Shown: positions 9,563 through 19,055, numbered from the stretch's first letter. The stretch is DNA of 64,000 nucleotides from Paludibacterium paludis (GCF_018802605.1 NZ_CP069161.1:1178001-1242000); one strand, 5' to 3'. Notes: generated by a model from the sequence alone, not told the origin. Program-made: numbers and translations.

Positions 9563-10084
9563 ATGGCGGAAGAAAAGAAGCCCGAAAAGGAAAAGAAACC
9601 TGGCGGTGGCGGCAACAAGCTGATGCTTGTCGTCATCATCCTTCTTGTTTTGCTGCTGGGCGCCGTGGGCGGTCTGGCCTACTACATGTTCACCAGCGCC
9701 CATACCGCGCCGGCGGGCGATGCTGCCCATCAGGAAGACGTCAAGAAAGAGGCCAAGAAGAAACACGACGGTCCGCCCGTGTTCGAAAAGATGGAAACCT
9801 TCGTGGTCAACCTGTCGGGGGGCGGTTCGCTTCTGCAGATCGACATGCAGGCGCAGCTGCAGGACGAGGAGGCGAAAAAACGGTTTACCGACTACATGCC
9901 GCGCATTCGCAGCGGCGTGCTGCTGCTTCTGTCCTCCAAGTCGGCCGACGAGCTGTCGACGCCCGACGGCAAGGTCAAGCTCAAGGCCCAGGTGAAGCAG
10001 ATCATCAACGAATCCATGGATGCGGGTGAAGAGGAACTGGTTCAGAGCATCGAATTCACGTCCTTCATCATCCAGAACCAGTAA
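9563..10084 (+). CDS. fliL: Flagellar basal body-associated protein FliL
   Basis: 173-residue single-pass inner-membrane protein that surrounds or supports the stator units. After a lysine-rich cytoplasmic tail comes one strong membrane helix (residues about 20-42, MLVVIILLVLLLGAVGGLAYYMF), then the periplasmic FliL domain (FVVNLSGGGSLLQIDMQAQL). ATG 9563 gives the usual short cytoplasmic tail; a GTG at 9485 would add 26 residues without family resemblance. The 110 bases between fliK and this start hold no clear promoter. fliM follows after six bases. Confidence 0.9.
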   Translation: MAEEKKPEKEKKPGGGGNKLMLVVIILLVLLLGAVGGLAYYMFTSAHTAPAGDAAHQEDVKKEAKKKHDGPPVFEKMETFVVNLSGGGSLLQIDMQAQLQDEEAKKRFTDYMPRIRSGVLLLLSSKSADELSTPDGKVKLKAQVKQIINESMDAGEEELVQSIEFTSFIIQNQ

Positions 10085-10090
10085 AGAGCC

Positions 10091-11107
10091 ATGGGCGACG
10101 ATATCCTGTCCCAGGAAGAGGTCGATGCCCTCTTGCGGGGTGTCACCGGGGAAGACGCCGACGAGGACGGCGGCAAGGACGCGGAAGGTGTCCGCAGCTA
10201 CGACATCGGCCGTCAGGAGCGCATTGTCCGCGGCCGCATGCCGACGCTCGAGATCATCAACGAGCGTTTCGCCCGCAACCTGCGCATCGGCCTGTTCAAC
10301 TTCATCCGCCGCAACGCCGAAATCTCGGTGGGGCCGGTGCGCGTCCAGAAATACTCCGAGTTTATCCGCAACCTGGTGGTGCCGACCAACCTGAACCTGG
10401 TTCATGCCAAACCGTTGCGCGGCACGGGTCTGCTGATCTTCGATCCGGACCTGGTGTTCCTCGTGGTCGACAACCTGTTCGGCAGCGACGGCCGTTACCA
10501 TGTCCGCGTCGAAGGGCGCGACTTCACCCCGACCGAGCAACGCATCATCCGGCGCCTGCTGGACGTGGTATTCACCGAATGTCAGAAAGCCTGGGAGCCG
10601 GTCTATCCGATCGAGTTCGTCTACCTGCGCTCGGAAATGAATACCCAGTTCGCCAATATCGCCACCCCGACCGAAGTCGTGGTGGCGATGACCTTTCACA
10701 TCGAGCTTGGCGCCGGCGGTGGGGATTTTCACATCTGCCTGCCGTATTCCATGGTCGAGCCGATTCGCGATATCCTCTCGAGCACCATGCAGGCGGACCG
10801 TACCGAGGTGGATAACCGCTGGGTCAGCCTGATGTCGAAGCAGGTGCAGGCGGCCGAAGTCGAGCTGGTGGCCACGCTGGCCGAGACGCGCGTGACCCTC
10901 GGGCAGGTGCTCAATCTCAAGGAAGGCGACGTGATTTCCCTCGAGATTCCCGAACGGCTGGTGGCGGACATTTCCGGCATCCCGGTGTTCGAATGCCACT
11001 ACGGTACCCTGCAGGGCAAGTATGCTTTGAGAGTGGACGAGATTCTCGCCGGCGCCCACGAGTTCGCCGAACAGATTCCGGCCGACAAAGAACAGAAAGA
11101 AGAGTGA
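10091..11107 (+). CDS. fliM: Flagellar motor switch protein FliM
   Basis: 338-residue C-ring protein that binds CheY-P and flips motor direction. The N-terminal CheY-binding motif (DDILSQEEVDALL) is intact. A CheC-like middle domain (LVVDNLFGSDGRYHV) and a C-terminal SpoA domain resembling FliN follow. It sits between fliL and fliN with gaps of six and seven bases, in the normal order. Confidence 0.96.
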   Translation: MGDDILSQEEVDALLRGVTGEDADEDGGKDAEGVRSYDIGRQERIVRGRMPTLEIINERFARNLRIGLFNFIRRNAEISVGPVRVQKYSEFIRNLVVPTNLNLVHAKPLRGTGLLIFDPDLVFLVVDNLFGSDGRYHVRVEGRDFTPTEQRIIRRLLDVVFTECQKAWEPVYPIEFVYLRSEMNTQFANIATPTEVVVAMTFHIELGAGGGDFHICLPYSMVEPIRDILSSTMQADRTEVDNRWVSLMSKQVQAAEVELVATLAETRVTLGQVLNLKEGDVISLEIPERLVADISGIPVFECHYGTLQGKYALRVDEILAGAHEFAEQIPADKEQKEE

Positions 11108-11114
11108 AAGCACC

Positions 11115-11540
11115 ATGAGTACTGCTGCAGACGGTTCCGAAGAAATCTCCATGGACGACTGGGCGTCGGCCATGGCCGAGCAGGCCGAATCCGATGCCGC
11201 GATGACGGCGGAGGAACCGGTGCCCGCCAGCAATCTTTTCCAGGAGCTGGGGCACGAGGAGGCGGCCGCTCCCGTGCCGGGCAATCTGGACATGATTCTG
11301 GACATTCCCGTGCAGTTGACGGTGGAGCTGGGGCGCACCAAGATCGCCATCCGCAACCTGTTGCAACTGGCGCAAGGATCGGTGGTGGAGCTCGATGGTC
11401 TGGCCGGCGAACCGATGGATGTCCTCGTCAACGGCTGTCTGATCGCCCAGGGTGAGGTGGTGGTGGTGAACGACCGGTTCGGTATCCGTCTGACCGACAT
11501 CATTACCCCGGCCGAACGTATCCGGCGGCTGCAAAAGTGA
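11115..11540 (+). CDS. fliN: Flagellar motor switch protein FliN
   Basis: 141-residue C-ring protein. The C-terminal 80 residues are the SpoA fold (LDIPVQLTVELGRTKIAIRN, ending GIRLTDIITPAERI), and the N-terminal part is acidic and variable. FliN forms the lower C-ring with FliM and docks FliH for export. It overlaps fliO by a GTGA junction. Confidence 0.96.
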   Translation: MSTAADGSEEISMDDWASAMAEQAESDAAMTAEEPVPASNLFQELGHEEAAAPVPGNLDMILDIPVQLTVELGRTKIAIRNLLQLAQGSVVELDGLAGEPMDVLVNGCLIAQGEVVVVNDRFGIRLTDIITPAERIRRLQK

Positions 11541-11971
11541 GGCGCTCCGCATTCTTGCTCGCGCTGGCGCCGGGATTCGCGGTCGCCGCGCAAAGCGCCG
11601 CCGCCGTGGCGCCCTCGCCGGTGGCGAGCCTCGCGCAGGTGCTGTTCGGCCTGGTGCTCGTCCTGGCGTTGATCCTGGGCGCGGCCGCCCTGTTTAGGCG
11701 TTTCTCGGGGGCGATGGGGGGCGGATTGCCCGGCCGCATCAAGCTGGTCAGCGCCCTGATGGTCGGGCAGAAGGAGCGCGTGGTCATCGTCGAGGTGGGG
11801 GAGGAATGGCTGGTGCTGGGCGTCACCGCGCACGCCATCAATCTGTTGTCGCGCATGCCGCGCTCCGAAACGCCTCCCGGCGAGGTGCTGCTGCCGACCG
11901 ATCCTTTCGCCCGCTGGCTCAAGGCGGCCATCGACAAGACACGCAAACGCCCGGATTCCCCCACGTCATGA
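11537..11971 (+). CDS. fliO: Flagellar biosynthesis protein FliO
   Basis: 144-residue small membrane protein that assists assembly of the FliP ring. An N-terminal signal-like segment (FLLALAPGFAVAAQSA) is followed by one membrane helix (LFGLVLVLALILGAAALF, about residues 36-53) and a short cytoplasmic domain (VVIVEVGEEWLVLGVT) of the FliO/FliZ type. It starts at GTG 11537, overlapping the fliN stop, and ends in an ATGA overlap with fliP. Confidence 0.88.
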   Translation: MRRSAFLLALAPGFAVAAQSAAAVAPSPVASLAQVLFGLVLVLALILGAAALFRRFSGAMGGGLPGRIKLVSALMVGQKERVVIVEVGEEWLVLGVTAHAINLLSRMPRSETPPGEVLLPTDPFARWLKAAIDKTRKRPDSPTS

Positions 11972-12714
11972 AACGAGCGACACGACTGCTGTTCGGGGCC
12001 CTGCCGGCCCTGCTTCCCCTCGCGGCGCAGGCGGCGGGGCTGCCCCTGATGACCAGCACGCCCGGAGCGGGCGGGGCCCAGACCTATTCGCTGAGCCTGC
12101 AGATGCTGCTGTTCATGACGAGCCTGAGCTTCATCCCGGCCATGCTGCTGATGATGACCTCGTTCACGCGCATCATCATTGTGCTGTCCCTGCTGCGTCA
12201 GGCGATGGGCACCATGACGGCGCCCTCGAACCAGATCATCGTCGGCATGTCGCTGTTTCTGACGCTGTTCGTGATGGGGCCCACCCTCGATCAGGTCTAC
12301 GCCAAGGCCTGGGTGCCGTTTTCCGAGGACAAGATCAATTACATGCAGGCGCTGGACGAAGCGTCCAAGCCGATGAAAGCCTTCATGCTGCGCCAGACGC
12401 GGGAAAAGGATCTGGCGTTCTTCATCGAAATTTCCCAGTCGCCCCGGCCGGCCACGCGCAACGATGTTTCCCTGAAGACCCTGATTCCCGCCTATGTGAT
12501 GAGCGAAGTGAAGACGGCGTTCCAGATCGGCTTCATGGTATTCATCCCGTTCCTGATCATCGATCTGGTGGTCGCCACCATCCTCATGGCGATGGGGATG
12601 ATGATGGTGTCGCCGGCGCTGATATCGCTGCCCTTCAAACTGATGCTGTTCGTGCTGGTGGATGGCTGGACCCTGCTGATGGGCTCGCTGGTCCAGAGTT
12701 TCTACACCGGCTGA
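11968..12714 (+). CDS. fliP: Flagellar export gate protein FliP
   Basis: 248-residue core component of the type III export gate. It has a cleavable signal peptide (LLFGALPALLPLAAQA), as FliP usually does, and four membrane helices with conserved stretches (FTRIIIVLSLLRQAMGT, NQIIVGMSLFLTLF, FQIGFMVFIPFLIIDLVV). The start at 11968 overlaps the fliO stop (ATGA); upstream in-frame sequence is a shadow of fliO. Confidence 0.96.
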   Translation: MKRATRLLFGALPALLPLAAQAAGLPLMTSTPGAGGAQTYSLSLQMLLFMTSLSFIPAMLLMMTSFTRIIIVLSLLRQAMGTMTAPSNQIIVGMSLFLTLFVMGPTLDQVYAKAWVPFSEDKINYMQALDEASKPMKAFMLRQTREKDLAFFIEISQSPRPATRNDVSLKTLIPAYVMSEVKTAFQIGFMVFIPFLIIDLVVATILMAMGMMMVSPALISLPFKLMLFVLVDGWTLLMGSLVQSFYTG

Positions 12715-12727
12715 CCAAGGAGAGGCC

Positions 12728-12997
12728 ATGAGTCCGGAATCCGTCGTCAATCTGATGCAGGGCGGCATGTACATGCTGATCATCGTCTCCGCGCCCGTTC
12801 TGCTGGTTTCCCTGCTGGTGGGCCTGTTGGTCAGCGTGCTGCAGGCGGCCACGCAGATCAACGAAATGACGCTGACTTTCATTCCCAAGCTGCTGGCGCT
12901 GTTTCTTACGCTGGTGCTGGCCGGGCCATGGATGATCAATACGCTGATCGATTACACCACGCGCCTTTATCACAGCATTCCTTCCATGATCGGCTGA
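12728..12997 (+). CDS. fliQ: Flagellar export gate protein FliQ
   Basis: 89-residue two-helix membrane protein that packs around the FliP/FliR ring of the export gate. The length and hallmark sequence (APVLLVSLLVGLLVSVLQAATQINE) are canonical. AAGGAGAGGCC precedes its ATG. Its stop overlaps the fliR start in TGATG. Confidence 0.96.
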   Translation: MSPESVVNLMQGGMYMLIIVSAPVLLVSLLVGLLVSVLQAATQINEMTLTFIPKLLALFLTLVLAGPWMINTLIDYTTRLYHSIPSMIG

Positions 12998-13776
12998 TGA
13001 TTTCCATCTCCGACACTCAGATCAACGCGCTGATCGCGGGTTTTGTCTGGCCATTTTCGCGGATCGTCGCCTTGTTCATGGCCGATCCGCTTTTCTCCAC
13101 CCGCGTGGTGCCGCGCCGCTTCAAAGCCGGGCTCGCGCTGGTGCTGACGGTGTTGCTGGTGCCGATCCTGCCCCCGATGCCGGCGGTGCCGGTGGTGTCC
13201 GGAGCGGGCGGCATCATTCTGGCGCAGCAGCTCCTGATCGGTTTTGCCATGGGATTCGTGATGCGCCTGGTGATGGGCGCCGTGGAGTTTTCCGGGTTGC
13301 TGATGAGCAACCAGATGGGGCTGGGCTTTGCGGTGGCCTTCGATCCGCTGCGCTCGGCCCAGGTGCCCGCCGTTTCCCAATTGCTGTCGACCATGACCTT
13401 TCTGCTGTTTCTCGGTTTCGACGGACATCACGTGCTGATCGGAACCCTCGCGGAAAGCTTTGTGCGCCTGCCGATCGGGCAGAGCGTGGATGCGCTGACC
13501 TACCGGCATCTTGTCGAGTGGGCCGGGCATATTTTCGCCTGGGGCTTGTGGCTGTCCCTGCCCGTGGTGACATCCTTGCTGGTGGTGAACCTCGCCATCG
13601 GGGTGATGACTCGTGCCGCCCCCCAGTTCAACATCTTTTCCTTCGGCTTTCCGCTGACGCTGTTCGTCGGCTTTGGCACGCTCTACCTGGTCTTGCCGCT
13701 TCTGGTTCCCGCCGTGGAGGAGATCTACCGACAGGGCTTCGCCTTTATTCTGCTCATGCTCGGCAAGAAGGGTTGA
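12997..13776 (+). CDS. fliR: Flagellar export gate protein FliR
   Basis: 259-residue polytopic export-gate protein (about six hydrophobic segments) that completes the FliP5-FliQ4-FliR1 core. Typical features are GFAMGFVMRLVMGAVEFSG and the C-terminal APQFNIFSFGFPLTL. The ATG at 12997 shares its A with the fliQ stop. It is the last flagellar gene of the block; flhB/flhA are not in the window. Confidence 0.95.
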   Translation: MISISDTQINALIAGFVWPFSRIVALFMADPLFSTRVVPRRFKAGLALVLTVLLVPILPPMPAVPVVSGAGGIILAQQLLIGFAMGFVMRLVMGAVEFSGLLMSNQMGLGFAVAFDPLRSAQVPAVSQLLSTMTFLLFLGFDGHHVLIGTLAESFVRLPIGQSVDALTYRHLVEWAGHIFAWGLWLSLPVVTSLLVVNLAIGVMTRAAPQFNIFSFGFPLTLFVGFGTLYLVLPLLVPAVEEIYRQGFAFILLMLGKKG

Positions 13777-13858
13777 CAGCGGAAAAGGGCGGGGCTGCCC
13801 CCGGCTTCGGATTCTGCTAAACTGACCCGATTTCGATTCTCGCAAGACTGAGGCGATT

Positions 13859-14584
13859 ATGGCTGGCCACAGCAAATGGGCAAACATCAAGCATAAGAAA
13901 GAACGCGCCGACGCGAAGCGCGGCAAGGTCTTCACCCGACTGATCAAGGAAATCACCGTGGCGGCGCGCCTCGGCGGCGGTGACGCGGACACCAATCCGC
14001 GCCTGCGCCTGGCCATCGACAAGGCGCTTGACGCCAACATGCCCAAGGACAATATCCAGCGCGCGGTGGATCGCGGCAGCGGCAACCTGGAAGGTGTCGA
14101 TTATGTCGAGATCCGCTATGAAGGTTACGGCATCGGCGGCGCGGCCGTGATGGTCGATTGCATGACCGACAACAAGACGCGCACCGTGGCGGATGTCCGC
14201 CACGCCTTCTCCAAATACGGCGGCAACATGGGCACCGACGGTTGCGTGGCCTTCCAGTTCACCCATTGCGGTTACCTGGTGTTCGCGCCGGGCGTCGACG
14301 AGGATGCCCTGATGGAAGCCGCCCTGGAGGCGGGCGCCGACGATGTGGTGACCAACGACGACGGCTCCATCGAAGTGATCACGGCTCCGTACCAGTTCAC
14401 CGACGTCAAGGCCGCGCTGGAAACCGCGGGCTTCAAGGCCGAAATGGGCGAAGTGACGATGCGGCCGCAAAACGAAACGGTGCTGACCGGAGATGATGCC
14501 GCACGCATGCAAAAGCTCCTGGACGCGCTGGAAGATCTGGACGATGTCCAGGAGGTATACACGTCGGCGGTGATCGAGGAATAA
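13859..14584 (+). CDS. yebC: YebC/PmpR-family protein
   Basis: 241 residues, the normal length. Starts with the family signature [14 protein letters not shown] and keeps the three-domain pattern ([33 protein letters not shown]). Family members are cytoplasmic; some act as DNA-binding regulators and others have been tied to relief of ribosome stalling at proline stretches. It is a single gene 82 bases after fliR and is closed by a strong terminator. Confidence 0.95.
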   Translation: MAGHSKWANIKHKKERADAKRGKVFTRLIKEITVAARLGGGDADTNPRLRLAIDKALDANMPKDNIQRAVDRGSGNLEGVDYVEIRYEGYGIGGAAVMVDCMTDNKTRTVADVRHAFSKYGGNMGTDGCVAFQFTHCGYLVFAPGVDEDALMEAALEAGADDVVTNDDGSIEVITAPYQFTDVKAALETAGFKAEMGEVTMRPQNETVLTGDDAARMQKLLDALEDLDDVQEVYTSAVIEE

Positions 14585-14607
14585 TCGCCGCGCGACACGA
14601 CTCGAGG

Positions 14608-14640
14608 AACCCGCGGTGCCCGGCAGCGCGGGTTTTTTTT
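14608..14640 (+). terminator. Rho-independent terminator after yebC
   Basis: Eight-base arms AACCCGCG / CGCGGGTT around an 11-base loop, followed by a run of eight T. It stands 24 bases after the yebC stop. Confidence 0.85.
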
Positions 14641-14660
14641 ATAGGTTTCCGGGAGTTTTC

Positions 14661-15959
14661 ATGGCCTCACCGCACCGTGAGCGACGCCTGCGCCTTCTGG
14701 CTTCGCTGGGCGACGCTGTCGCGATCCTGCCTACCGCGCCGGAGCGCGTCCGTAACGCCGACTGTTTTTTCCCGTTCCGGGCCGATAGCCACTTTCTTTA
14801 CCTCACCGGCTTCTCCGAACCGGAGGCCCTGCTGGTGCTCGATGGCAGAACCGGCAGATCCGGCCTGTTCTGCCGGAAAAAGCATCCGGAGCGCGAAATC
14901 TGGGACGGATTCCGCCACGGCCCGGCCGGTGCCGCCGAGCGCTTCGGTTTCGACGATGCCTGGCCGATCGATGAGCTCGACGAGCGCATGCCGGACCTCT
15001 TGGCCGGCCGCGAAGCCGTCCACTGGCCGGTCGGCAAGGATCCGGCCTTCGACGCCCGTGTCGCGGGCTGGCTCCAGTCGGTGCGTCTGCGGGAGCGCCA
15101 GGGCGTGTCGGCGCCGTCCGTGTGCGTCAATGTGCTGGATGCCATCGACGAGATGCGCCTCGTGAAGGACGCGGACGAAATCGCGCTGATGCGGCAGGCC
15201 GGAAGCATTTCCGCCGGCGCCCATGTCGCCGCGATGCGGACGGCGCGCCCGGGACTTTTCGAGTATCAGGTCGAAGCCGAGATCGTGGCGCATTTCATGC
15301 GGCATGGAGCGCGCCAGCCCGCCTACGAGAGCATCGTGGCCGGAGGCGCCAACGCCTGCACCCTGCATTACGTGGGAAATCACGATGTGCTTCGCGACGG
15401 CGATCTTTTGCTGATCGACGCCGGCTGCGAGTACCAGGGCTATGCCGGAGACATTACCCGGACTTTTCCTGTCAATGGCCGGTTCACCGGGCCGCAGCGC
15501 GATGTCTACGAGATCGTGCTGGCCGCGCAGATGGCCGCCATTGACGCCATCTCGCCCGGCGCGCCGCTGACCGCGCCGGCGGACGCCGCGCTGACGATTC
15601 TCGCGCAGGGCATGCTCGATCTGGGATTGTTGGGCGGCTCGCTCGACGGCGTGCTGGAGTCGGGCGCCTGGAAACAGTTCTACATGCATGGCATTGGCCA
15701 CATGATCGGACTGGATGTGCACGACGTCGGCAGGCGGCATGTCGCGGGTGGCGTCCGGCGCTTTGAAAGCGGTATGTGCACGACGGTCGAGCCGGGGCTT
15801 TACATCCGTCCGGCACCCGGCGTGCCGGAAGCCTTCCACCACATCGGCATCCGTATCGAAGACGATGTGCTGGTCACGGAGACGGGCGCAGAGGCGTATA
15901 CCCGCGATGTACCCAAAACCGTGGAGGCCATCGAAGCCCTGATGAGTGAACGGGATTGA
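14661..15959 (+). CDS. pepP: Xaa-Pro aminopeptidase PepP
   Basis: 432-residue cytosolic metallopeptidase that removes N-terminal residues preceding proline. It has an aminopeptidase-P N-terminal domain (ADSHFLYLTGFSEPEALLVL) and a pita-bread catalytic domain. Dinuclear-metal ligands are visible: two Asp (IDAGCEYQGYAGDITRTF), His (HGIGHMIGLDVHD) and two Glu (TVEPGLYI; GIRIEDDVLVT). The ATG at 14661 has GGGAG upstream and lies after the yebC terminator; an earlier in-frame ATG at 14616 falls inside that terminator. pepP leads directly into ubiH, the same order as in Escherichia coli. Confidence 0.95.
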   Translation: MASPHRERRLRLLASLGDAVAILPTAPERVRNADCFFPFRADSHFLYLTGFSEPEALLVLDGRTGRSGLFCRKKHPEREIWDGFRHGPAGAAERFGFDDAWPIDELDERMPDLLAGREAVHWPVGKDPAFDARVAGWLQSVRLRERQGVSAPSVCVNVLDAIDEMRLVKDADEIALMRQAGSISAGAHVAAMRTARPGLFEYQVEAEIVAHFMRHGARQPAYESIVAGGANACTLHYVGNHDVLRDGDLLLIDAGCEYQGYAGDITRTFPVNGRFTGPQRDVYEIVLAAQMAAIDAISPGAPLTAPADAALTILAQGMLDLGLLGGSLDGVLESGAWKQFYMHGIGHMIGLDVHDVGRRHVAGGVRRFESGMCTTVEPGLYIRPAPGVPEAFHHIGIRIEDDVLVTETGAEAYTRDVPKTVEAIEALMSERD

Positions 15960-15974
15960 ATGAAAGGAAACGCG

Positions 15975-17132
15975 ATGACGGATCATGCTGATGTGGTGGT
16001 GGTGGGCGGTGGCCCGACCGGCGCGCTCGCCGCGCTGGGATTCGCCGCCCGGGGGCGGCGCGTCATTCTTGTCGAGGCCCGTGCCGAGCATGCCCCGCTG
16101 AACGACGCCCGCGCCATTGCGCTCTCCGAAGGGAGCCGCGCGATTCTTGCCCGGCATGGCGGATGGAGCGACTCGCTCGGCGCAACGGCGATCGATACCG
16201 TGCATGTGTCCCAGCAGGGGGCGTTCGGCCGCACGGTGATCCGGCGCGCGGATCTGAATCTGGCGCATCTGGGGTGGGTGGTGGATTACCCGGCGCTGAC
16301 CCGTCATCTTGACGCCTTATTGGCATCCGCATCCGTCGCGGTGCGCTGGAGCCGCAAAGCGGTGTCGGTGACTTCACTGTCAGGTTATGCCGCCGTGCAA
16401 CTGTCCGATGGCGAGATGCTCACCGCGCGCCTGGTGGTCATGGCCGAGGGCGGCGAGCTGGCGACCTCGTTGCCCGGCGTGCGTCGTCATGTGCACGATT
16501 ACCGCCAATGCGCGTTGCTGGCGCGCGTCGTAACGGAACGTCCGCACGGCGGCACGGCGTACGAGCGCTTTACCGACAGCGGCCCCCTGGCGCTGCTGCC
16601 GCACGGCGAAGGGTACATGATGGTGTGGACGCGCTCGCGCGATGAAGCGGAGCGTCTTCTTGCCGCTGCGCCGGGCGTGCTTGCCGCCGAACTGGCCGCG
16701 GCGCTGGGCGACCGGTTGGGACCCTTGCATTCGGTGTCCGACCTGGCTTGCTTCCCGCTTGCCCTGCGGCAACTGAATACCGTGGTGAGCGGCCGTGTGG
16801 CCTTGATCGGCAATGCGGCGCAAACCATGCATCCGGTCGCGGCGCAGGGGTTGAATCTGGGATTGCGCGACGTGGATGCGCTGATCCGGCTGGCCGGCGG
16901 CGCGGCGGATCCAGGAGCCAGCGGCATCCTGTCCGCATACCGGCGCGCCCGCCGGATCGACAGCCATGCCGTGGTGGGATTCACGCACGGGCTGATCCGC
17001 CTGATCGACTCGGACAATCCGCTGATGAAGCGCGCCAGGGGCGTCGGAATGGCGGTGCTGGACAGCGTCCCCGGCCTCAGAAAATCGTTTGCGGGACACC
17101 TGGTTTACGGTGTCGGCACTGGCCGGCGCTGA
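15975..17132 (+). CDS. ubiH: FAD-dependent ubiquinone hydroxylase (UbiH-like)
   Basis: 385-residue flavoprotein monooxygenase of the UbiH/UbiF/VisC/COQ6 family, which hydroxylates the aromatic ring of ubiquinone precursors at the membrane. The FAD Rossmann motif (VVVVGGGPTGALAALGFAARG), the DG-type segment and the C-terminal GNAAQTMHPVAAQGLNLGLRD motif are intact. The start at 15975 has AAGGA six bases upstream. I call it UbiH because it follows pepP and is followed by a second paralog, as in pepP-ubiH-ubiI; ring-position specificity cannot be proved from sequence alone. Confidence 0.85.
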   Translation: MTDHADVVVVGGGPTGALAALGFAARGRRVILVEARAEHAPLNDARAIALSEGSRAILARHGGWSDSLGATAIDTVHVSQQGAFGRTVIRRADLNLAHLGWVVDYPALTRHLDALLASASVAVRWSRKAVSVTSLSGYAAVQLSDGEMLTARLVVMAEGGELATSLPGVRRHVHDYRQCALLARVVTERPHGGTAYERFTDSGPLALLPHGEGYMMVWTRSRDEAERLLAAAPGVLAAELAAALGDRLGPLHSVSDLACFPLALRQLNTVVSGRVALIGNAAQTMHPVAAQGLNLGLRDVDALIRLAGGAADPGASGILSAYRRARRIDSHAVVGFTHGLIRLIDSDNPLMKRARGVGMAVLDSVPGLRKSFAGHLVYGVGTGRR

Positions 17133-17143
17133 CGGAGAATCTT

Positions 17144-18298
17144 ATGACTCGACATTACGACATTATTGTCGTCGGTGGCGGACTCGTTGGCGCGAGTCTC
17201 GCGCTGGCGCTTGGCCGGCAAGGTCGGCGCGTGGCGCTGGTGGAAGGACAGGATGCGCGGTTCGATGACCTGCGGACCGGTTGGGACCCGCGCGTCTATG
17301 CCGTGAGTCCGGCCAACCGGGCATTTCTGGACAGTTTGTCGGCCTGGCCCGATATGGAGCGGGTCGGCGTCATCGAAGCCATGCGCGTCCGGGGCGACAC
17401 TCATGGACTCATCGAATTCGACCGTCACGACGCCGGCAGCGAGGCATTGGCCTGGATCGCGGAAAACCGCTGGATGCTGGCCGCGCTGTGGCGGCGCCTT
17501 GGCGAAGAGCCGGGCGTCGAGCGGCTGACCGGCGCCAGGCCGGCCGGCCTTGAGCGCTCCGAACTGAAAGCGGCGCTGACGCTGGATGACGGCTCGGTGC
17601 TCGAAGCGCCGCTGCTGGTGGGTGCCGATGGCGCCAATTCCTGGGTGCGGCGCGAAATCGGCGTCGAGGCGAGCGTTAAACCTTACGGGCAATCCGGCGT
17701 GGTCGCCAATTTCGAGTGCGAAAAACATCACGGCAACATCGCCAGACAATGGTTTTTCGGGGACAGTGTTCTTGCTTGGCTGCCGATGGCGGGGAACCGA
17801 ATTTCGATTGTATGGTCAACCTTTCAACCGGAGCGGCTGACAGAATTGGACGATGCCGAGCTCGCGCACGTTGTGGCGGGGGCCGGAGGCGGGGAGTTGG
17901 GCGCGTTCACCACGCTGACCTCCGCCGTCGCCTTCCCGTTGCGGCTGATCCGTCCCGATGCCACGGTGTCCCGGCGCGTGGCCCTGGCGGGCGACGCGGC
18001 GCACACCGTGCATCCGCTGGCGGGGCAGGGCGTCAACCTGGGTTTCCAGGATGCCGCCACGCTGGCGGGTCTGATTGGCGGTGCCGGCGATCCTGGCGCC
18101 TGGATGCTGCTGCGCCGCTACGAACGGGATCGCCGCGAAGCGGTGCGCACCATGCAAATGGCCTGCGACGGTCTGTTTACCCTGTTCCACGGCCGTGACG
18201 TGCCTGGCCTGGCATGGCTGAGGAACACCGGTCTGTCGTTGACCAACCGGCTCGCGCCGGTGAAGCGGCAGTTTGTCCGACATGCGATCGGCTTTTGA
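17144..18298 (+). CDS. FAD-dependent ubiquinone hydroxylase, VisC/UbiI/UbiF-type
   Basis: 384-residue paralog of the preceding gene. It carries the FAD motif (IIVVGGGLVGASLALALG) and the family C-terminal motif (GDAAHTVHPLAGQGVNLGFQD). It probably catalyses another ring hydroxylation in ubiquinone biosynthesis; its position after ubiH suggests the UbiI/VisC role, but UbiF is possible. ACGGAG precedes the ATG at 17144. The upstream open frame belongs to a shadow of ubiH. Confidence 0.85.
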   Translation: MTRHYDIIVVGGGLVGASLALALGRQGRRVALVEGQDARFDDLRTGWDPRVYAVSPANRAFLDSLSAWPDMERVGVIEAMRVRGDTHGLIEFDRHDAGSEALAWIAENRWMLAALWRRLGEEPGVERLTGARPAGLERSELKAALTLDDGSVLEAPLLVGADGANSWVRREIGVEASVKPYGQSGVVANFECEKHHGNIARQWFFGDSVLAWLPMAGNRISIVWSTFQPERLTELDDAELAHVVAGAGGGELGAFTTLTSAVAFPLRLIRPDATVSRRVALAGDAAHTVHPLAGQGVNLGFQDAATLAGLIGGAGDPGAWMLLRRYERDRREAVRTMQMACDGLFTLFHGRDVPGLAWLRNTGLSLTNRLAPVKRQFVRHAIGF

Positions 18299-18317
18299 TC
18301 TCCCACCGAGGAATGGA

Positions 18318-19055
18318 ATGAAAAAAATCGTGAAGAGGCTGGCGATGGCCGGTTTCATGCTGCAGATGGTCGCCTGCTCGGCCGGTAACGCCGTGGAGCC
18401 CGAATCGCTCGATTCGGTGAAAGCGGCGTTCCAGAAACGCTTCGCCGACCGCAAGGTGCTCAGTGTCGCGAAAACCCCCGTGAAGGGCATGTATGAGATC
18501 GTGCTCAAGGGCAATCAGGTCATTTATTCGGACCAGAAGGCCGAATACCTGTTCATCGGCGATCTGATCGACGTGAAAAAGAACGCCAGCCTGACGGAAA
18601 AGCGCCAGAGCGAGCTGAACCGCATCGACTGGAGCAGCCTGCCGCTGGATCTGGCGGTCAAGGAAGTGCGCGGCAATGGCGAGCGTCGTCTGGCGGTGTT
18701 CACCGATCCTGACTGCCCGTTCTGCAAGAAACTGGAGCGCGAGGGTCTGAATGGCGTGACCAACGTGACCATCTACACTTTCCTGTACCCGCTGACGGAC
18801 TTGCATCCCGATGCGCGGCGCAAGTCACTGCAGGTCTGGTGTTCGAAGGATCGGGTGGCGGCCTGGAGCGGTTTCATGCTCGAAGGCCGCGCGTTGTCAG
18901 GCCCGACGGACTGCGCCAATCCGCTTGACCGTATCAAGGCCCTGGGCGAGAAACTCGGCATCACCGGCACACCGGGGCTGATTTTCGGCAACGGGCAGAT
19001 GGTCGCCGGCGCGATCGACCGCAGTGAAATCGAGGAGCTGCTCAACCGGAAGTGA
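18318..19055 (+). CDS. dsbC: Thiol:disulfide interchange protein DsbC
   Basis: 245-residue periplasmic disulfide isomerase. After an export signal there is a dimerisation domain, then a thioredoxin-like domain with the CxxC centre CPFC (TDPDCPFCKKLE) and the cis-proline loop (ITGTPGLIFGNGQ). A signal peptide is present; its end (LQMVACSAGN) puts a Cys where a lipobox Cys would fall, so it may be membrane-anchored. GAGG lies six bases before ATG 18318. It follows the ubiquinone genes with a short gap and may share their transcript. Confidence 0.9.
   Translation: MKKIVKRLAMAGFMLQMVACSAGNAVEPESLDSVKAAFQKRFADRKVLSVAKTPVKGMYEIVLKGNQVIYSDQKAEYLFIGDLIDVKKNASLTEKRQSELNRIDWSSLPLDLAVKEVRGNGERRLAVFTDPDCPFCKKLEREGLNGVTNVTIYTFLYPLTDLHPDARRKSLQVWCSKDRVAAWSGFMLEGRALSGPTDCANPLDRIKALGEKLGITGTPGLIFGNGQMVAGAIDRSEIEELLNRK

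Noticed and set aside
13773..13823. TTGACA plus TAAACT as a yebC promoter
   Set aside because: The two hexamers are about 40 bases apart, far from the required 16-18, and TTGACA overlaps the fliR stop.
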